Below are positions 9,272-19,103 of a DNA stretch of 64,000 nt, piece by piece. A model generated the notes under the pieces. That model was not told where the DNA came from, did not search any database, and worked only from the letters and a program-made list of their open reading frames with translations. The first letter of the stretch is position 1, and every line of letters begins with the position of its first letter. Source of the stretch: Tatumella citrea (lineage in GTDB: Bacteria; Pseudomonadota; Gammaproteobacteria; Enterobacterales; Enterobacteriaceae); contig NZ_CP015579.1 in assembly GCF_002163585.1 (NCBI RefSeq), positions 2,294,001-2,358,000 on the forward strand, given 5' to 3'. A program made the position numbers and the translations under genes.

Positions 9272-9408
9272 GCATAGTGTCCGGGAGGGAGGGTGAGAAC
9301 CCTCGCAGGGTTCGACAAAACGAAGTTTTGGATGGCCAGAGGCCACCCGCAGGGCGTGCTGCAACGCAGCGCGTCAATCCCTCCCTCACCGCCATCATTT
9401 ATTAAGAG

Positions 9409-9436
9409 AGCCTGAATGCAAGTTCAGGCTTTTTTA
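9409..9436 (+). terminator. Final terminator of the repeat array
   Basis: AGCCTGAA, a short loop and TTCAGGCT, then TTTTT. Unrelated in stem sequence to the two repeated terminators, it closes the array after the third partial copy. Confidence 0.8.
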
Positions 9437-9632
9437 TTGCCTGCAGACTGGATTACTTTGCCGCACGAAAAAGCTTAGCGAGATATCAAAGGTAACTTCC
9501 GGTAGGATGGTCAGTAAAGGTAACCGGTACTCAGCCGGAGTGCGCCTGGCCCGGTATCATGCAGCTTACAAACGAGCTGCAATACAGTAATACTTTCATT
9601 TTTCAGTTAAAAACAGCGAAGGGAGAAAGTTA

Positions 9633-10874
9633 ATGACACTCCAGAAATCCCGCACGTTACCTCACCTGCTGGTGATTGGAGGAGGAACGGCCGGAATCGG
9701 TGTGATAGCAAGCCTGAAAAAGCGCCTCAGGAATCTGCAGATTACCGTCGTTGATCCTTCAGAAAATCACTACTATCAGCCAGGCTGGACCCTGGTGGGT
9801 GGCGGACTTTATGATTATCTGAAAACAGTCCGGCCACTGCGCGAAGTTCTGCCTTCGGATGTCAGTTGGGTTCAGGAAAGTGTCACTGCCATTGATCCTG
9901 TGAATAAACTGGTCACTACCGGGTCGGGTAAACAGATGCACTATGACTTTCTGGTGGTCGCCTGCGGGGTTGTATTACGCTGGGACAAAATCGAAGGGCT
10001 GGAAGAAACTCTGGGTCGCAATGGTGTGACTTCAAATTACCGGCCAGGTCTGGCGCCCTATACCTGGCAGCTGGCGAGCAATCTTTCCACCGGTAACGCC
10101 ATCTTTTGTCAGCCCATGACGCCCTTCAAATGTGCGGGTGCACCGCAGAAAGCGCTGTATCTCTCCTGCGAACACTGGCAAAAAAAAGGGGTGCTCAGCA
10201 ATATCAATGTCAGCTTTAATGTGGCCGGAAAAGCCATTTTCAGCGTCCCTTATTTTATCCCGATTCTTAAATCGTACCTGGATCGTTATACTGCCACCGT
10301 CAGTTACTCGTCTGAACTGATCAAAGTTGACGGTGATAAACAACTGGCCACCTTCCGTATCAGCGATGAAGGCCAGCCAGACCGCGAAGAAACCTATCCG
10401 TTTGATATGTTGCACGCCGTTCCCCCACAGACGCCACCGGTTTTTATTGCCGACAGTGGCCTTGCCAACTCAGATGGCTGGTGCGATGTCGACCAGAACA
10501 CACTGCAACACCAAAAATATCCGGAGATTTTTGCTCTGGGCGACTGTTGCTCGGCCCCGGCATCAAAAACAGCTGCCGCAGCACGTAAGCAAATAGTGGT
10601 AGTCGCCGAAAATTTACGTAATGTCATTCAGGGGGATTCCTCCCGTACCCATTACGATGGATATGGTTCCTGCCCTTTGACTGTTGCAAGAGGTCGGGTG
10701 GTACTGGCTGAGTATGGTTATCAAAACAAACTGCTGCCCACATTTGCGGGTGAACCTGCGCGCGCCAGTCGCTTCGCCTGGTTCCTGACCGCGCGGTTTC
10801 TGCCATTTTTCTACTGGCGCGGCATGCTAAAAGGCGTTGAATGGTTTGCCCGAAGCAAACCTGAAAAGCAGTAA
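9633..10874 (+). CDS. Sulfide:quinone oxidoreductase-like flavoprotein
   Basis: FAD enzyme predicted to oxidise sulfide and pass electrons to the quinone pool at the inner membrane. The N-terminal dinucleotide fold is VIGGGTAGIG (residues 14-23). KCAGAPQK (Cys167) and GSCPL (Cys347) correspond to the two redox-active cysteines of the SQR/SQOR type. ALGDCC (301-306) is the FAD-binding motif near the C-terminus. The C-terminal aromatic-rich segment (RFLPFFYWRGML) could anchor to the membrane. At 413 aa it is family-sized. GGGAGAAAG precedes the ATG. It stands alone: no persulfide dioxygenase or rhodanese is next to it, so the physiological substrate is inferred. Confidence 0.8.
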   Translation: MTLQKSRTLPHLLVIGGGTAGIGVIASLKKRLRNLQITVVDPSENHYYQPGWTLVGGGLYDYLKTVRPLREVLPSDVSWVQESVTAIDPVNKLVTTGSGKQMHYDFLVVACGVVLRWDKIEGLEETLGRNGVTSNYRPGLAPYTWQLASNLSTGNAIFCQPMTPFKCAGAPQKALYLSCEHWQKKGVLSNINVSFNVAGKAIFSVPYFIPILKSYLDRYTATVSYSSELIKVDGDKQLATFRISDEGQPDREETYPFDMLHAVPPQTPPVFIADSGLANSDGWCDVDQNTLQHQKYPEIFALGDCCSAPASKTAAAARKQIVVVAENLRNVIQGDSSRTHYDGYGSCPLTVARGRVVLAEYGYQNKLLPTFAGEPARASRFAWFLTARFLPFFYWRGMLKGVEWFARSKPEKQ

Positions 10875-10891
10875 TATCGCCTGGTATGCCG

Positions 10892-10922
10892 AAAAAAATA
10901 ACGGCCCCTGAGGGGCCGTTAT
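10892..10922. terminator. Shared terminator between convergent genes
   Basis: ATAACGGCCCC-TG-A-GGGGCCGTTAT is a near-perfect stem of about 11 bp. A run of seven A residues on its left gives the T-tract for the minus-strand dehydrogenase gene. The plus direction lacks a T-run. Confidence 0.75.
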
Positions 10923-10947
10923 TGCATGATTAGCACTATTGCAGGAC

Positions 10948-12180
<1,233 letters not shown>

Positions 12181-13557
12181 TCAGTACAGCAGGTAATTCA
12201 CCAGCAGCATTGCCAGTGCCCCGCCAATCGCCGGAATCAACGTCCGGCGAACAATCTCGAACGGTGAACACTCACCGGCTTTACTGACCGCAATAATCAC
12301 ACCTGCAACCGGAGATACTGCCCTGCCCATACCGGCCATCATTTGCATGGGCAACAGAATTTTTACTGCACTTTCGCCAAATTTAGCCGCAATGGCCGGC
12401 GCCATTCCTGAGAATGAGAAAAAGGCAGCAACACCAGAACCGGTCAGGACAGCAATCAACCCCACCAGCAAGGTCATCACCAGTGTCATACTGTTAAAAC
12501 CAAAACCGGCGCCCTGTACGGTGCTTAACAGATAATCTACGGCCCCAATCTTTTGCATTCCCTGCGCATAGATATCAGCACACACCAGTAACGAGACAAT
12601 ACTGGTGAACATACTGCCCATACCTTTGAAGAAGGCCTGTACGCCCTTACAGCAACGGGTCAGATCACGGGTGACTATCAGTTCGCAGGCAAAGGCAAAT
12701 AAAGTCCCGGCAATCATCGCTGTGACCACGTCAATTTTCACCGATTTAATCAGTAACGGGCTGAAAACCAGCACCAGAATCACCGGAAACACCGGTAAAA
12801 AAGCATAAAAGGCTGGCGCACGACCTGCTGTGGCATCACCACTTCTCTCTGCGGATACCTCTACTGTATTCACCTGATGTCCGGCCTTTTTATCATAATA
12901 GCGGGCAGAGAAATAAATCAGCACAGCCACCGCCAGCATAACCGCGATGGCTACCGGCATCTGATAACGGGCGAAATAGACCGCGGCTTCCATCCCCGCA
13001 TGGCTGGCTGCCAGATTAGCGGTACCCACTGCTGGACCCAGATCCATAAAGGCCGACATACCAATCATGGCTGCGGCAGCCGTTTTACTCACCCCAAGGC
13101 GAACCAGCACCGGAAAAAACGTCACCAACAGTAGCATCGCCAGACCGGCAGCACTGGAAATTGCCACATGCAGTAACTGCGCACAAATATATCCCAGCGC
13201 CAAAATGACATAAGGTGCTTTGATCAGTTTCAACGGCCGGATACAGGCATTTACCATGGCATCAGAAGCATGTATTTCATCCATATAACTGGCAAAACCA
13301 CCAGCCGCCATGATAATCAGTCCAATACCGGCCACCTGAGTCGACAGCGATTCACGGGCGAAGGCAAAAATATCCAGCCATACGGATCCCGTAGTGGCAG
13401 ACTTGCCATAAAGAATGGAACGGTCCGGATAAAGAACAACCGTCAGTGTCAGTAAAATCAGCCCTGCCAGCAGCAACACGGTCTGGGGCTGAACATTTTT
13501 AATAATTAACCATGCAGCAATAATGGTAATAACAATCGCGATGATAAATGCAGTCAT
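12181..13557 (-). CDS. DcuC-family C4-dicarboxylate transporter
   Basis: Inner-membrane carrier of the DcuC family, which exchanges or exports fumarate, succinate and related C4-dicarboxylates. About a dozen hydrophobic segments are visible. Family landmarks include AGGFASYMDEIHASDAMV, VSKTAAAAMIG, GSGVAAFFSF and GRAVSPVAGVIIAVSKAGECSPFEIVRRT, all paralleling E. coli DcuC. The start at 13557 is chosen for AAGGA just upstream; an upstream frame of 22 codons has a soluble Cys/Gln-rich leader and is unlikely. The 458 aa match DcuC (461). It faces away from the RpiR regulator across a shared promoter region. The substrate may be set by the neighbouring lyase; inference. Confidence 0.82.
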   Translation of the reverse strand: MTAFIIAIVITIIAAWLIIKNVQPQTVLLLAGLILLTLTVVLYPDRSILYGKSATTGSVWLDIFAFARESLSTQVAGIGLIIMAAGGFASYMDEIHASDAMVNACIRPLKLIKAPYVILALGYICAQLLHVAISSAAGLAMLLLVTFFPVLVRLGVSKTAAAAMIGMSAFMDLGPAVGTANLAASHAGMEAAVYFARYQMPVAIAVMLAVAVLIYFSARYYDKKAGHQVNTVEVSAERSGDATAGRAPAFYAFLPVFPVILVLVFSPLLIKSVKIDVVTAMIAGTLFAFACELIVTRDLTRCCKGVQAFFKGMGSMFTSIVSLLVCADIYAQGMQKIGAVDYLLSTVQGAGFGFNSMTLVMTLLVGLIAVLTGSGVAAFFSFSGMAPAIAAKFGESAVKILLPMQMMAGMGRAVSPVAGVIIAVSKAGECSPFEIVRRTLIPAIGGALAMLLVNYLLY

Positions 13558-13780
13558 GGGTTGTTCCTTATTGTTCAGCAAAGTGCAGGCACTGTGCTGC
13601 GGCTGTTCACATTGAATTAACAATTCCTGGCAGAATAATTAGCCGCAACCTGTAATAATATGAGAAAGCGGGTTTCCCGCATAAAACTGTGCAGATGATC
13701 TCATTGCCAGACAGGTCATCCCCGCAGTCGCGTTTAACCGTCTGCCGTTTGCTACGTTTTTATCCTTGCGGAGAGTTTTT

Positions 13781-14665
13781 ATGAAGGAACACCCCTTACT
13801 GACGCTAAGCCATTATCAGAACGGGATTGCGCAGCTTCCGGTATTAACCGAATCTGAAGTTCGTCTGAATGAATATCTGCAGCACCATTTCAATGAAATT
13901 CCGTTTCACGGCATTGTTGATATTGCGCAGAACGCCGGGGTTAGCAAGGCAACCATCGGCCGCTTTCTGGCACGGCTGGGATATACCGGCTATGCGGAGT
14001 TTCGTCGTAATGTCGAAGCGGCGTTGCAGTCTCAGAAGATGGACTCCCCTTTTGATGTCGCCACCCGAACCCCGCCAGTATCTGAGGCCACCGCCCCACA
14101 GATTGTGGCTAATTTTAGTGATGCTGTTGGCAGACTGTTTACAGAATTTCAGCAGTCGCTGAATATCAACAGCCTGGAAGAATTTACTGCTCTGCTGCTG
14201 GACGAAGAACGACATCTGTATGTAGTCGGTCCCTCTTCATCGCTGGCAATGGCTACCCATTTTGTCACCCTGATAAAATACTTTCGCACTCAGGTAACGC
14301 TACTGAGTCTCGACAGCGGTGAATTACCGAAATCACTGTTGTCAGTAGCCCCCGGGGATGTGCTGATCGTATTTTCATACTACCGGTTTAACAACATGGC
14401 GCTAAGGGTTGCCGGCTGGTTTCGTAACCGCCAGGCCAGCGTGGTCCTGATTACCAACTCAGAATCGAACCCTTACGGTAAGTACTGCAATCAGCAATTT
14501 ATTCTGCCAAGCGAAACCGGCTCGGTATTTAAGAGCCGGTTGATAGGGTTCGCTTTTATTGAGCTGGTGTTACATATGGCCTTTGCCAGCGGTGCAGGCC
14601 AGGGAAATTTTGCTGAGCTGGAAGAATTATTCAGTTACTTTGAAACCTTCTCCCCCGGAGTGTGA
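13781..14665 (+). CDS. MurR/RpiR-family transcriptional regulator
   Basis: N-terminal helix-turn-helix (residues ~38-75, DIAQNAGVSKATIGRFLARLGYTG is its core) followed by a SIS domain (~115-280) that in this family binds a phosphosugar or related effector. GGAGAG precedes the ATG; a TTG five codons upstream is possible but less likely. The 294 aa is family-sized. It is divergent from the DcuC-type carrier and ends only 3 bp from the converging lyase gene, so it most plausibly controls one or both. Its ligand is unknown. Confidence 0.85.
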   Translation: MKEHPLLTLSHYQNGIAQLPVLTESEVRLNEYLQHHFNEIPFHGIVDIAQNAGVSKATIGRFLARLGYTGYAEFRRNVEAALQSQKMDSPFDVATRTPPVSEATAPQIVANFSDAVGRLFTEFQQSLNINSLEEFTALLLDEERHLYVVGPSSSLAMATHFVTLIKYFRTQVTLLSLDSGELPKSLLSVAPGDVLIVFSYYRFNNMALRVAGWFRNRQASVVLITNSESNPYGKYCNQQFILPSETGSVFKSRLIGFAFIELVLHMAFASGAGQGNFAELEELFSYFETFSPGV

Positions 14666-14668
14666 CGT

Positions 14669-16039
14669 TTAAGTTCCGGCCTTCTGTTTTTGATGATCAA
14701 AAGCGACAATTGCTTCATCTATTAACAGATCATTACTCCCCAGCCATGATTCCGGCTGGCAGGCCTCGCGGATTTCAGATTCGCTGAGTATTTCGCGAAT
14801 TTCATGACAAGCCAGCACTGCACTCAGTAAGTCTCTTGAGCCATCTTCATGTTTGAGCAGATTTTTTACTAAATCATAGGCGGCCTGGCGACCTGTTTTT
14901 TCCGCCAGCTTCATCGATACTGATTCAGACAAAACAAAATTATGTGATGCCGAAAAATTATGCCGCATCTGTTGCTTATCCACCACCAGATGACTGATTA
15001 GTCCGACAGCCCGTTGCAAACTGGTAGACAGGCATAATGAAGCCTCAGGGGCCAGACTCCAGTTAAGCACCCGCATCGATGCTGAGCGAACATCCTGTTG
15101 ATCGAGCAAATTCGGCGCGCCTGCGGCATACATCCAGCCCATTCTGGATAAGGTCTGAATCATGTTACTGGCGCGGGGATTTGTCTTATGGGGCATAGCA
15201 CTGGATCCCCCACCTTCTTCACCTTCACGGAGCTCGCCAATCGAAGCTCTTCCCTGAGTTTCAACATCGTTGGCTATCCGACACAGTGTGCCGTGGACTA
15301 AACCATAAAACTGAATAACTTCCGTCACATGGTCCTGACTGGCATTCAGCATTCCGGAAGGACATGTCAGCCCCAGCCTCTCCATTAACCGGTTACGTAC
15401 TTCAATACCTCCGGCACCACAGGAAGAAAGATTACCAACTGCACCGCCGTACATCCCGGTAATTGCCACCGGATAAAGATTATCCAGCCGGTAAATGTGT
15501 CGTGTCAGTTCAGCCAGATAACTGCTGACCTGTAATCCCCAGCTGGTCGCCGAGGCATCAACAGCATTGGTCCGGGCAACCATCACTGTATTACGGTGCT
15601 GGCTGGCCATCTGTTTAAGTAACTCTCCAAGCTGTACCAGTTGGCGACGCAGCAACTGAAGTGACTGTTTCAGGCGCATTGCCAACCCGCTATCCAACAG
15701 ATCCTGGGTGGTTGACCCCCAGTGCAGATATTTTTTTACCAGTTCACTTCCGGCATCGGCAATCTGATCAATCAGTGGTTTAACCGGCATGCCCACCAGT
15801 CGGGTCTCAGTCGACAGGCGATCCCAGTCGGGAACCAGAGTCTGACAGGCCGTGGCAATATCCAGAGCTGCCTGTTCAGGAATAATCTCCAGCTCAGCCT
15901 GTACCGCCGCCAGAGTTGTCTCAAATGTCAGCCAGCACTCAATCAGATGGCTGTCCGACCAGATAGTTTTCATCTCCGGTTGCGTGAACAGAGATGAATA
16001 GAGTTCTGAATCAAACACTGAACTTTGGTTACCACGCAT
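14669..16039 (-). CDS. Fumarase/aspartase-superfamily lyase (adenylosuccinate lyase / PcaB-like)
   Basis: The signature loop GSSAMPHKTNPRASN marks the superfamily that releases fumarate, or isomerises carboxymuconate, by C-N or C-C elimination. LHWGSTTQDLLDSG carries the conserved His and Thr/Ser region. The start at 16039 is set by CAGGAG 6 nt upstream; the open frame continues 61 codons further but without a ribosome site and with unrelated composition. At 456 aa it is closest in layout to adenylosuccinate lyase and 3-carboxymuconate cycloisomerase. It is not purB by context, since no hflD/mnmA neighbours are present. With the DcuC-type carrier and RpiR gene next door, a catabolic lyase producing fumarate is a reasonable but unproven reading. 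Confidence 0.75.
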   Translation of the reverse strand: MRGNQSSVFDSELYSSLFTQPEMKTIWSDSHLIECWLTFETTLAAVQAELEIIPEQAALDIATACQTLVPDWDRLSTETRLVGMPVKPLIDQIADAGSELVKKYLHWGSTTQDLLDSGLAMRLKQSLQLLRRQLVQLGELLKQMASQHRNTVMVARTNAVDASATSWGLQVSSYLAELTRHIYRLDNLYPVAITGMYGGAVGNLSSCGAGGIEVRNRLMERLGLTCPSGMLNASQDHVTEVIQFYGLVHGTLCRIANDVETQGRASIGELREGEEGGGSSAMPHKTNPRASNMIQTLSRMGWMYAAGAPNLLDQQDVRSASMRVLNWSLAPEASLCLSTSLQRAVGLISHLVVDKQQMRHNFSASHNFVLSESVSMKLAEKTGRQAAYDLVKNLLKHEDGSRDLLSAVLACHEIREILSESEIREACQPESWLGSNDLLIDEAIVAFDHQKQKAGT

Positions 16040-16138
16040 AATCAGCTCCTGCATTATCAAGCCCGTCGGTGTTCCGTTTGCTGACGAGTGTGCAGCAAGC
16101 GAGTCGGGTAAACTGCAAAAAGTGTGCGAAAATGACGG

Positions 16139-16169
16139 GCAAAAAAAAACGGGAATCTGATATTCCCGT
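16139..16169 (-). terminator. Terminator of the esterase gene
   Basis: AACGGGAAT-N5-ATTCCCGTT is a perfect 9-bp stem with a run of T residues on the minus strand. It separates the esterase gene from the lyase gene downstream of it on the same strand, so they are not one operon. Confidence 0.8.
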
Positions 16170-16249
16170 TTATTGATGGCAAAACCAGCACTGATTTTGT
16201 GAGCAGGGTTACAAAAGACCACGTAATCGCCCCGTGGTTATGTGGGATA

Positions 16250-17179
16250 TCAGAGGGTTTGCCAGTTATGCAGCCAGTACTGATAATGCGATGGCCATTC
16301 CATCGTCGGTGTCCCTGGTTTCCCCATACCAAAACCGTGCCCTCCTGTCGTATAACGGTACAATTCTACCGGCACATGGTGTTTCTCACAGGCAGCTTTC
16401 AAAATCAGTGTATTTTCAGGGTTTGAAATCGGATCGTCTTTCGCCTGAACCAGAAAAAAAGGCGGTGAATCTGGCTTCACAAAATTCTGAACCGACCACG
16501 CTTCATCCTGTTGTGCCGTCGCATGATTACCCACCAGAATTTTATGAGTCGAGGTATGAGTATACGGAGCCTCCAGAGTGATGACCGGATAGATTAATGC
16601 CACTCTGTCGGCCGTGGCTGGCAGGCTGTCGAGGCTATCAACGGCAGTATAGCTGGCGAAATCAGGCCGGGTCGCCGCCATACCCAGCAGGTGTCCTCCA
16701 GCGGAAAACCCCAGCACACTGACATTTTTTTCCCGCTGACGAATGAGTCGTAACGCCCGTTGTGCATCCTGCAATGCCACCATGTTCCCGTCTTTCCAGC
16801 CTTCAGCGGGTAAACGATAGCTCAACACATAGGCTGTAAAACCCCGCTGGTTCAGCCAACGGGCTGCAGGCAACGCTTCACTGTCCATTTCGATACGCTT
16901 ATATCCCCCACCAGCTGCAATCAGCACCGCATAGCCATTGGGTTTTGCCGGCGAATACACCGACAACGATGGTTCAGCAATATGACTTTCTGCTCCTTTT
17001 GCAGACCATTTCACTTCGCCCTGTGGTCCGCCACCACCTGGTGGCATACCTGGCCATAAACGTATTGTCTGAGGCGTACCGGCAGAGGTTGAGGTTGCTG
17101 TTTCAGCAGCAAAACTGCTGCCACTCCGGCTAATGAGCAATCCTGCCGCAACGGTCCCCAGAAACTGACGACGATCCAT
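16250..17179 (-). CDS. Exported alpha/beta hydrolase (acetylesterase-like)
   Basis: Begins with a Tat-type signal (MDRRQFLGTVAAGLL) cleaved near SSFAA, so the enzyme should be periplasmic. The catalytic triad is recognisable: nucleophile Ser159 in GFSAGG, Asp248 or Asp249 in QAKDDPIS, and His281 in GGHGFGMG. An oxyanion-loop-like AAGGGYKRIE precedes them. The 309-aa layout resembles BD-FAE/xylan or pectin acetylesterase-like proteins. The Tat signal is unusual for a cofactor-free hydrolase but occurs in this group. Substrate unknown. Single gene with its own terminator. Confidence 0.78.
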   Translation of the reverse strand: MDRRQFLGTVAAGLLISRSGSSFAAETATSTSAGTPQTIRLWPGMPPGGGGPQGEVKWSAKGAESHIAEPSLSVYSPAKPNGYAVLIAAGGGYKRIEMDSEALPAARWLNQRGFTAYVLSYRLPAEGWKDGNMVALQDAQRALRLIRQREKNVSVLGFSAGGHLLGMAATRPDFASYTAVDSLDSLPATADRVALIYPVITLEAPYTHTSTHKILVGNHATAQQDEAWSVQNFVKPDSPPFFLVQAKDDPISNPENTLILKAACEKHHVPVELYRYTTGGHGFGMGKPGTPTMEWPSHYQYWLHNWQTL

Positions 17180-17609
17180 AGTGACTCCTGGTATGCAAAT
17201 GAGGCTTTAATAACAGCATAACAATGAGCAGATATTATGAAAAAAATACCACCTGATGTTTCATTACTGACAAAGATCCTCTGGTTAAATCAGAAAATCT
17301 TAATGTTCATCAGATATGTTACCCCGCCGGAAACCGTGCTCCGTTGTTATTCTGTCTTCTGATAGTGACAAATGGCTGGCTCTGCCTGCCGGTGAGTGTT
17401 AGCGGGTAGTAATACTGTCGGGGCCGTTAAACGGTGAGTTAACCAACTGTAGAAATGGTCTGAAAAATGACGGAAGTGGTTAATTTAAGATTATAACCCG
17501 GATACAAATACAGGATAAAAAAGCTACCTTAGCCCCGGCTACATTACTCCAGGTCTTTGATTTAACGAGCTGAGATCCTGTTTTTTACATTTATTAAGGG
17601 TTGATCAGT
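17180..17609. other. Intergenic region, 430 bp
   Basis: Lies between the divergent esterase gene and the first small membrane protein. No reading frame with a ribosome site was seen on either strand, and no clear promoter or repeat could be assigned. Confidence 0.5.
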
Positions 17610-17732
17610 ATGATGAATTTCCTGTTACTGGCTATTGCCATAATTTTGTTAATCATTGCCGGGTTTTCACTGTTTTCTTATCTGAGGGACAAGAGGAAAC
17701 ACACGATTTCAGGGAGAAATAAGCGCCGTTAA
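17610..17732 (+). CDS. 40-aa single-pass membrane protein (copy 1)
   Basis: MMNFLLLAIAIILLIIAGFS forms one membrane helix. It is followed by SLFSYLRDKRK and a basic tail ending NKRR, predicting the N-terminus outside and the tail in the cytoplasm. AAGGG lies 10 nt before the ATG, and a strong hairpin follows 30 bp after the stop. A protein with the same length and plan (SLYSYLKERR, tail YRR) is encoded at 26988-27110, which supports both as real genes. Function unknown. Confidence 0.75.
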   Translation: MMNFLLLAIAIILLIIAGFSLFSYLRDKRKHTISGRNKRR

Positions 17733-17762
17733 CCCGCGATTTACCATCGGCCTCTGAGGGGG

Positions 17763-17803
17763 AAATCACCGGGGCTGCTCTGTCGCGACAGCCCCGGTGA
17801 TTT
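17763..17803. terminator. Strong hairpin after the small membrane gene
   Basis: AAATCACCGGGGCTG and its exact complement form a 15-bp stem around an 11-nt loop. Only TTTAAT follows, so it is a strong hairpin with a weak T-tract. Confidence 0.65.
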
Positions 17804-17924
17804 AATCCGCTAATGGAAAAATGATTAACATTAGTAAACAACCTCAACGCAAGAGTCGGCGAAATATTGTCTGGTATCATTAGCTGCCACTGGTTTCGCC
17901 GATACTTAGCCAACGGTTTGTTTA

Positions 17925-18392
17925 TCAAAATCCAAAACTGTCGAGTTCCGGATGATCGTCAGGGCGCACGTTTCCGGTCCAGAAGAAACGACGCTCATCC
18001 TCTGTAACCGGTTTATCATTAATACAGGCGTAACGGTTGATCATAAGACCCTGAGCATCAAACTCCCAGTTTTCGTTACCATAACTGCGATACCACTGCC
18101 CCGCATCATCGCGCCATTCGTAAGCAAACCGCACTGCTATCTTATTCCCGCCAAATGCCCAGAGCTGTTTAATCAGCCGGTATTCGAGTTCTTTATTCCA
18201 TTTACGTTGTAAAAACTGAACGACCTGCTCCCTGCCCCTGACTTCCTCGCTACGATTACGCCAGAAAGTATCCGGGCTATAGACCAGGCTGACGCGCTGT
18301 GGGTCCTTACTGTTCCAGGCATTTTCTGCCAGTCTGACTTTTTCGGCCGCAGTTTCGGCAGTAAACGGAGGTACGGGCTGTCTGATTTCCAT
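17925..18392 (-). CDS. NTF2-like / DUF1348 family protein
   Basis: Small (155 aa) single-domain protein of the nuclear-transport-factor-2-like fold, DUF1348 group. Recognisable segments are [36 protein letters not shown] and [20 protein letters not shown]. The biochemical role of the family is not established. GGAGTC precedes the ATG. It is transcribed divergently from the TetR gene, with two operator-like inverted repeats in the 109-bp gap, so it is the likely TetR target. Confidence 0.8.
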   Translation of the reverse strand: MEIRQPVPPFTAETAAEKVRLAENAWNSKDPQRVSLVYSPDTFWRNRSEEVRGREQVVQFLQRKWNKELEYRLIKQLWAFGGNKIAVRFAYEWRDDAGQWYRSYGNENWEFDAQGLMINRYACINDKPVTEDERRFFWTGNVRPDDHPELDSFGF

Positions 18393-18415
18393 GATGACTC
18401 CTGATTAAATAATAA

Positions 18416-18435
18416 TGTAGACAACTTTGTCTACA
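18416..18435. promoter_or_regulatory. TetR operator 1
   Basis: TGTAGACAA-CT-TTGTCTACA is a perfect 9-bp inverted repeat in the gap between the DUF1348 gene and the TetR gene. A second copy lies 34 bp away. Confidence 0.75.
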
Positions 18436-18444
18436 TGCAGACTA

Positions 18445-18474
18445 ACTTATGCAGACAACTCTGTCTACATAAGT
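18445..18474. promoter_or_regulatory. TetR operator 2
   Basis: ACTTATGCAGACA, a 4-nt centre and TGTCTACATAAGT: 13-bp arms with one mismatch, sharing the AGACA/TGTCT core of operator 1. It ends 27 bp before the TetR ATG, so it is placed for autorepression. Confidence 0.75.
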
Positions 18475-18501
18475 TATAATTTATCTCAAAGGAGACTACT
18501 G

Positions 18502-19059
18502 ATGACTAAACCCTCTGCTGCCCGCGAGCGTATACTCGAAACTGCACATCAACTGTTTTACCGCGCCGGAATCCGTGCCACTGGCATTGACCTGATTATT
18601 CGCGAGGCGGCTGTCACCAAAGTGACGTTTTACCGCCATTTCCCGTCGAAAAATCAACTTATTCTGGAGTTTCTTGATTATCGCCATCAGCGTTGGATGC
18701 GATGGTTCACAGAGACATTGCTGGATTTTCACGCCCGGGGAATGCCTCTGTCACAAGCTATCGGTCAGACGATGGCTCAGTGGTTTAACAGCGATGATTT
18801 CCGTGGCTGCGCATTTACTAATACAGCCGCAGAACTAGGTGATAGTTTGCCGGAGGCGCTTGAGCGGGTTCGTCAGCATAAACAGGATATGACAGCAGCT
18901 ATTGCCAGCCTGCTGACAGCTCATGCCGGGGCAGAAGCACAGGCAGCAATGATAGCCATGGCGGTTGACGGAGCAATAGTCACCGCCCAGCGAGGCGATG
19001 CTGTCGGCCCGTGTGTTGCTCTGCTCAGTGAACTCACTCACAGAGTCGTTAGTCAGTAA
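18502..19059 (+). CDS. TetR-family repressor
   Basis: N-terminal helix-turn-helix (RERILETAHQLFYRAGIRAT, then VTKVTFYRHFPSKNQLILEF) with a helical ligand domain behind it. The 185-aa length is typical. The start at 18502 follows AAAGGAG; an upstream in-frame extension would cross operator 2. Ligand unknown; the C-terminal domain has two Cys (FRGCAFTN, GPCVALL). It is probably autoregulated and controls the divergent DUF1348 gene. Confidence 0.88.
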   Translation: MTKPSAARERILETAHQLFYRAGIRATGIDLIIREAAVTKVTFYRHFPSKNQLILEFLDYRHQRWMRWFTETLLDFHARGMPLSQAIGQTMAQWFNSDDFRGCAFTNTAAELGDSLPEALERVRQHKQDMTAAIASLLTAHAGAEAQAAMIAMAVDGAIVTAQRGDAVGPCVALLSELTHRVVSQ

Positions 19060-19103
19060 AGCCGACTGTCTGCTGATAATTTTTGCCGGTTTCTGAAAAA
19101 ATA

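Larger units (their letters stand above)
9044..9401 (+). repeat. Tandem repeats of the tRNA-Ser 3' end and trailer
   Basis: Two complete units (9044-9210, 167 bp; 9211-9375, 165 bp) and a partial third (9376-9401). Each unit begins with AATCCCTCCCTCACCGCCA, the final 19 nt of the tRNA including CCA. It then has a terminator hairpin, then a run of small hairpins: GAACCCT-CGC-AGGGTTC, AAAAC-GGA-GTTTT and TGGCC-GCA-GGCCA. The two full units differ by four substitutions and two T residues. The substitutions fall in the loops of the terminator, the AAAAC hairpin and the TGGCC hairpin, and the indel falls in the T-tract. An arrangement of this type, with repeats starting in the tRNA 3' end, is known after E. 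coli tyrT (rtT RNA); its function is unclear. Confidence 0.92.

Noticed and set aside
9044-9401. Repeated tRNA ends read as att sites of an integrated element
   Set aside because: Units are only ~166 bp with no integrase or cargo between; the content is structured RNA, not an island.
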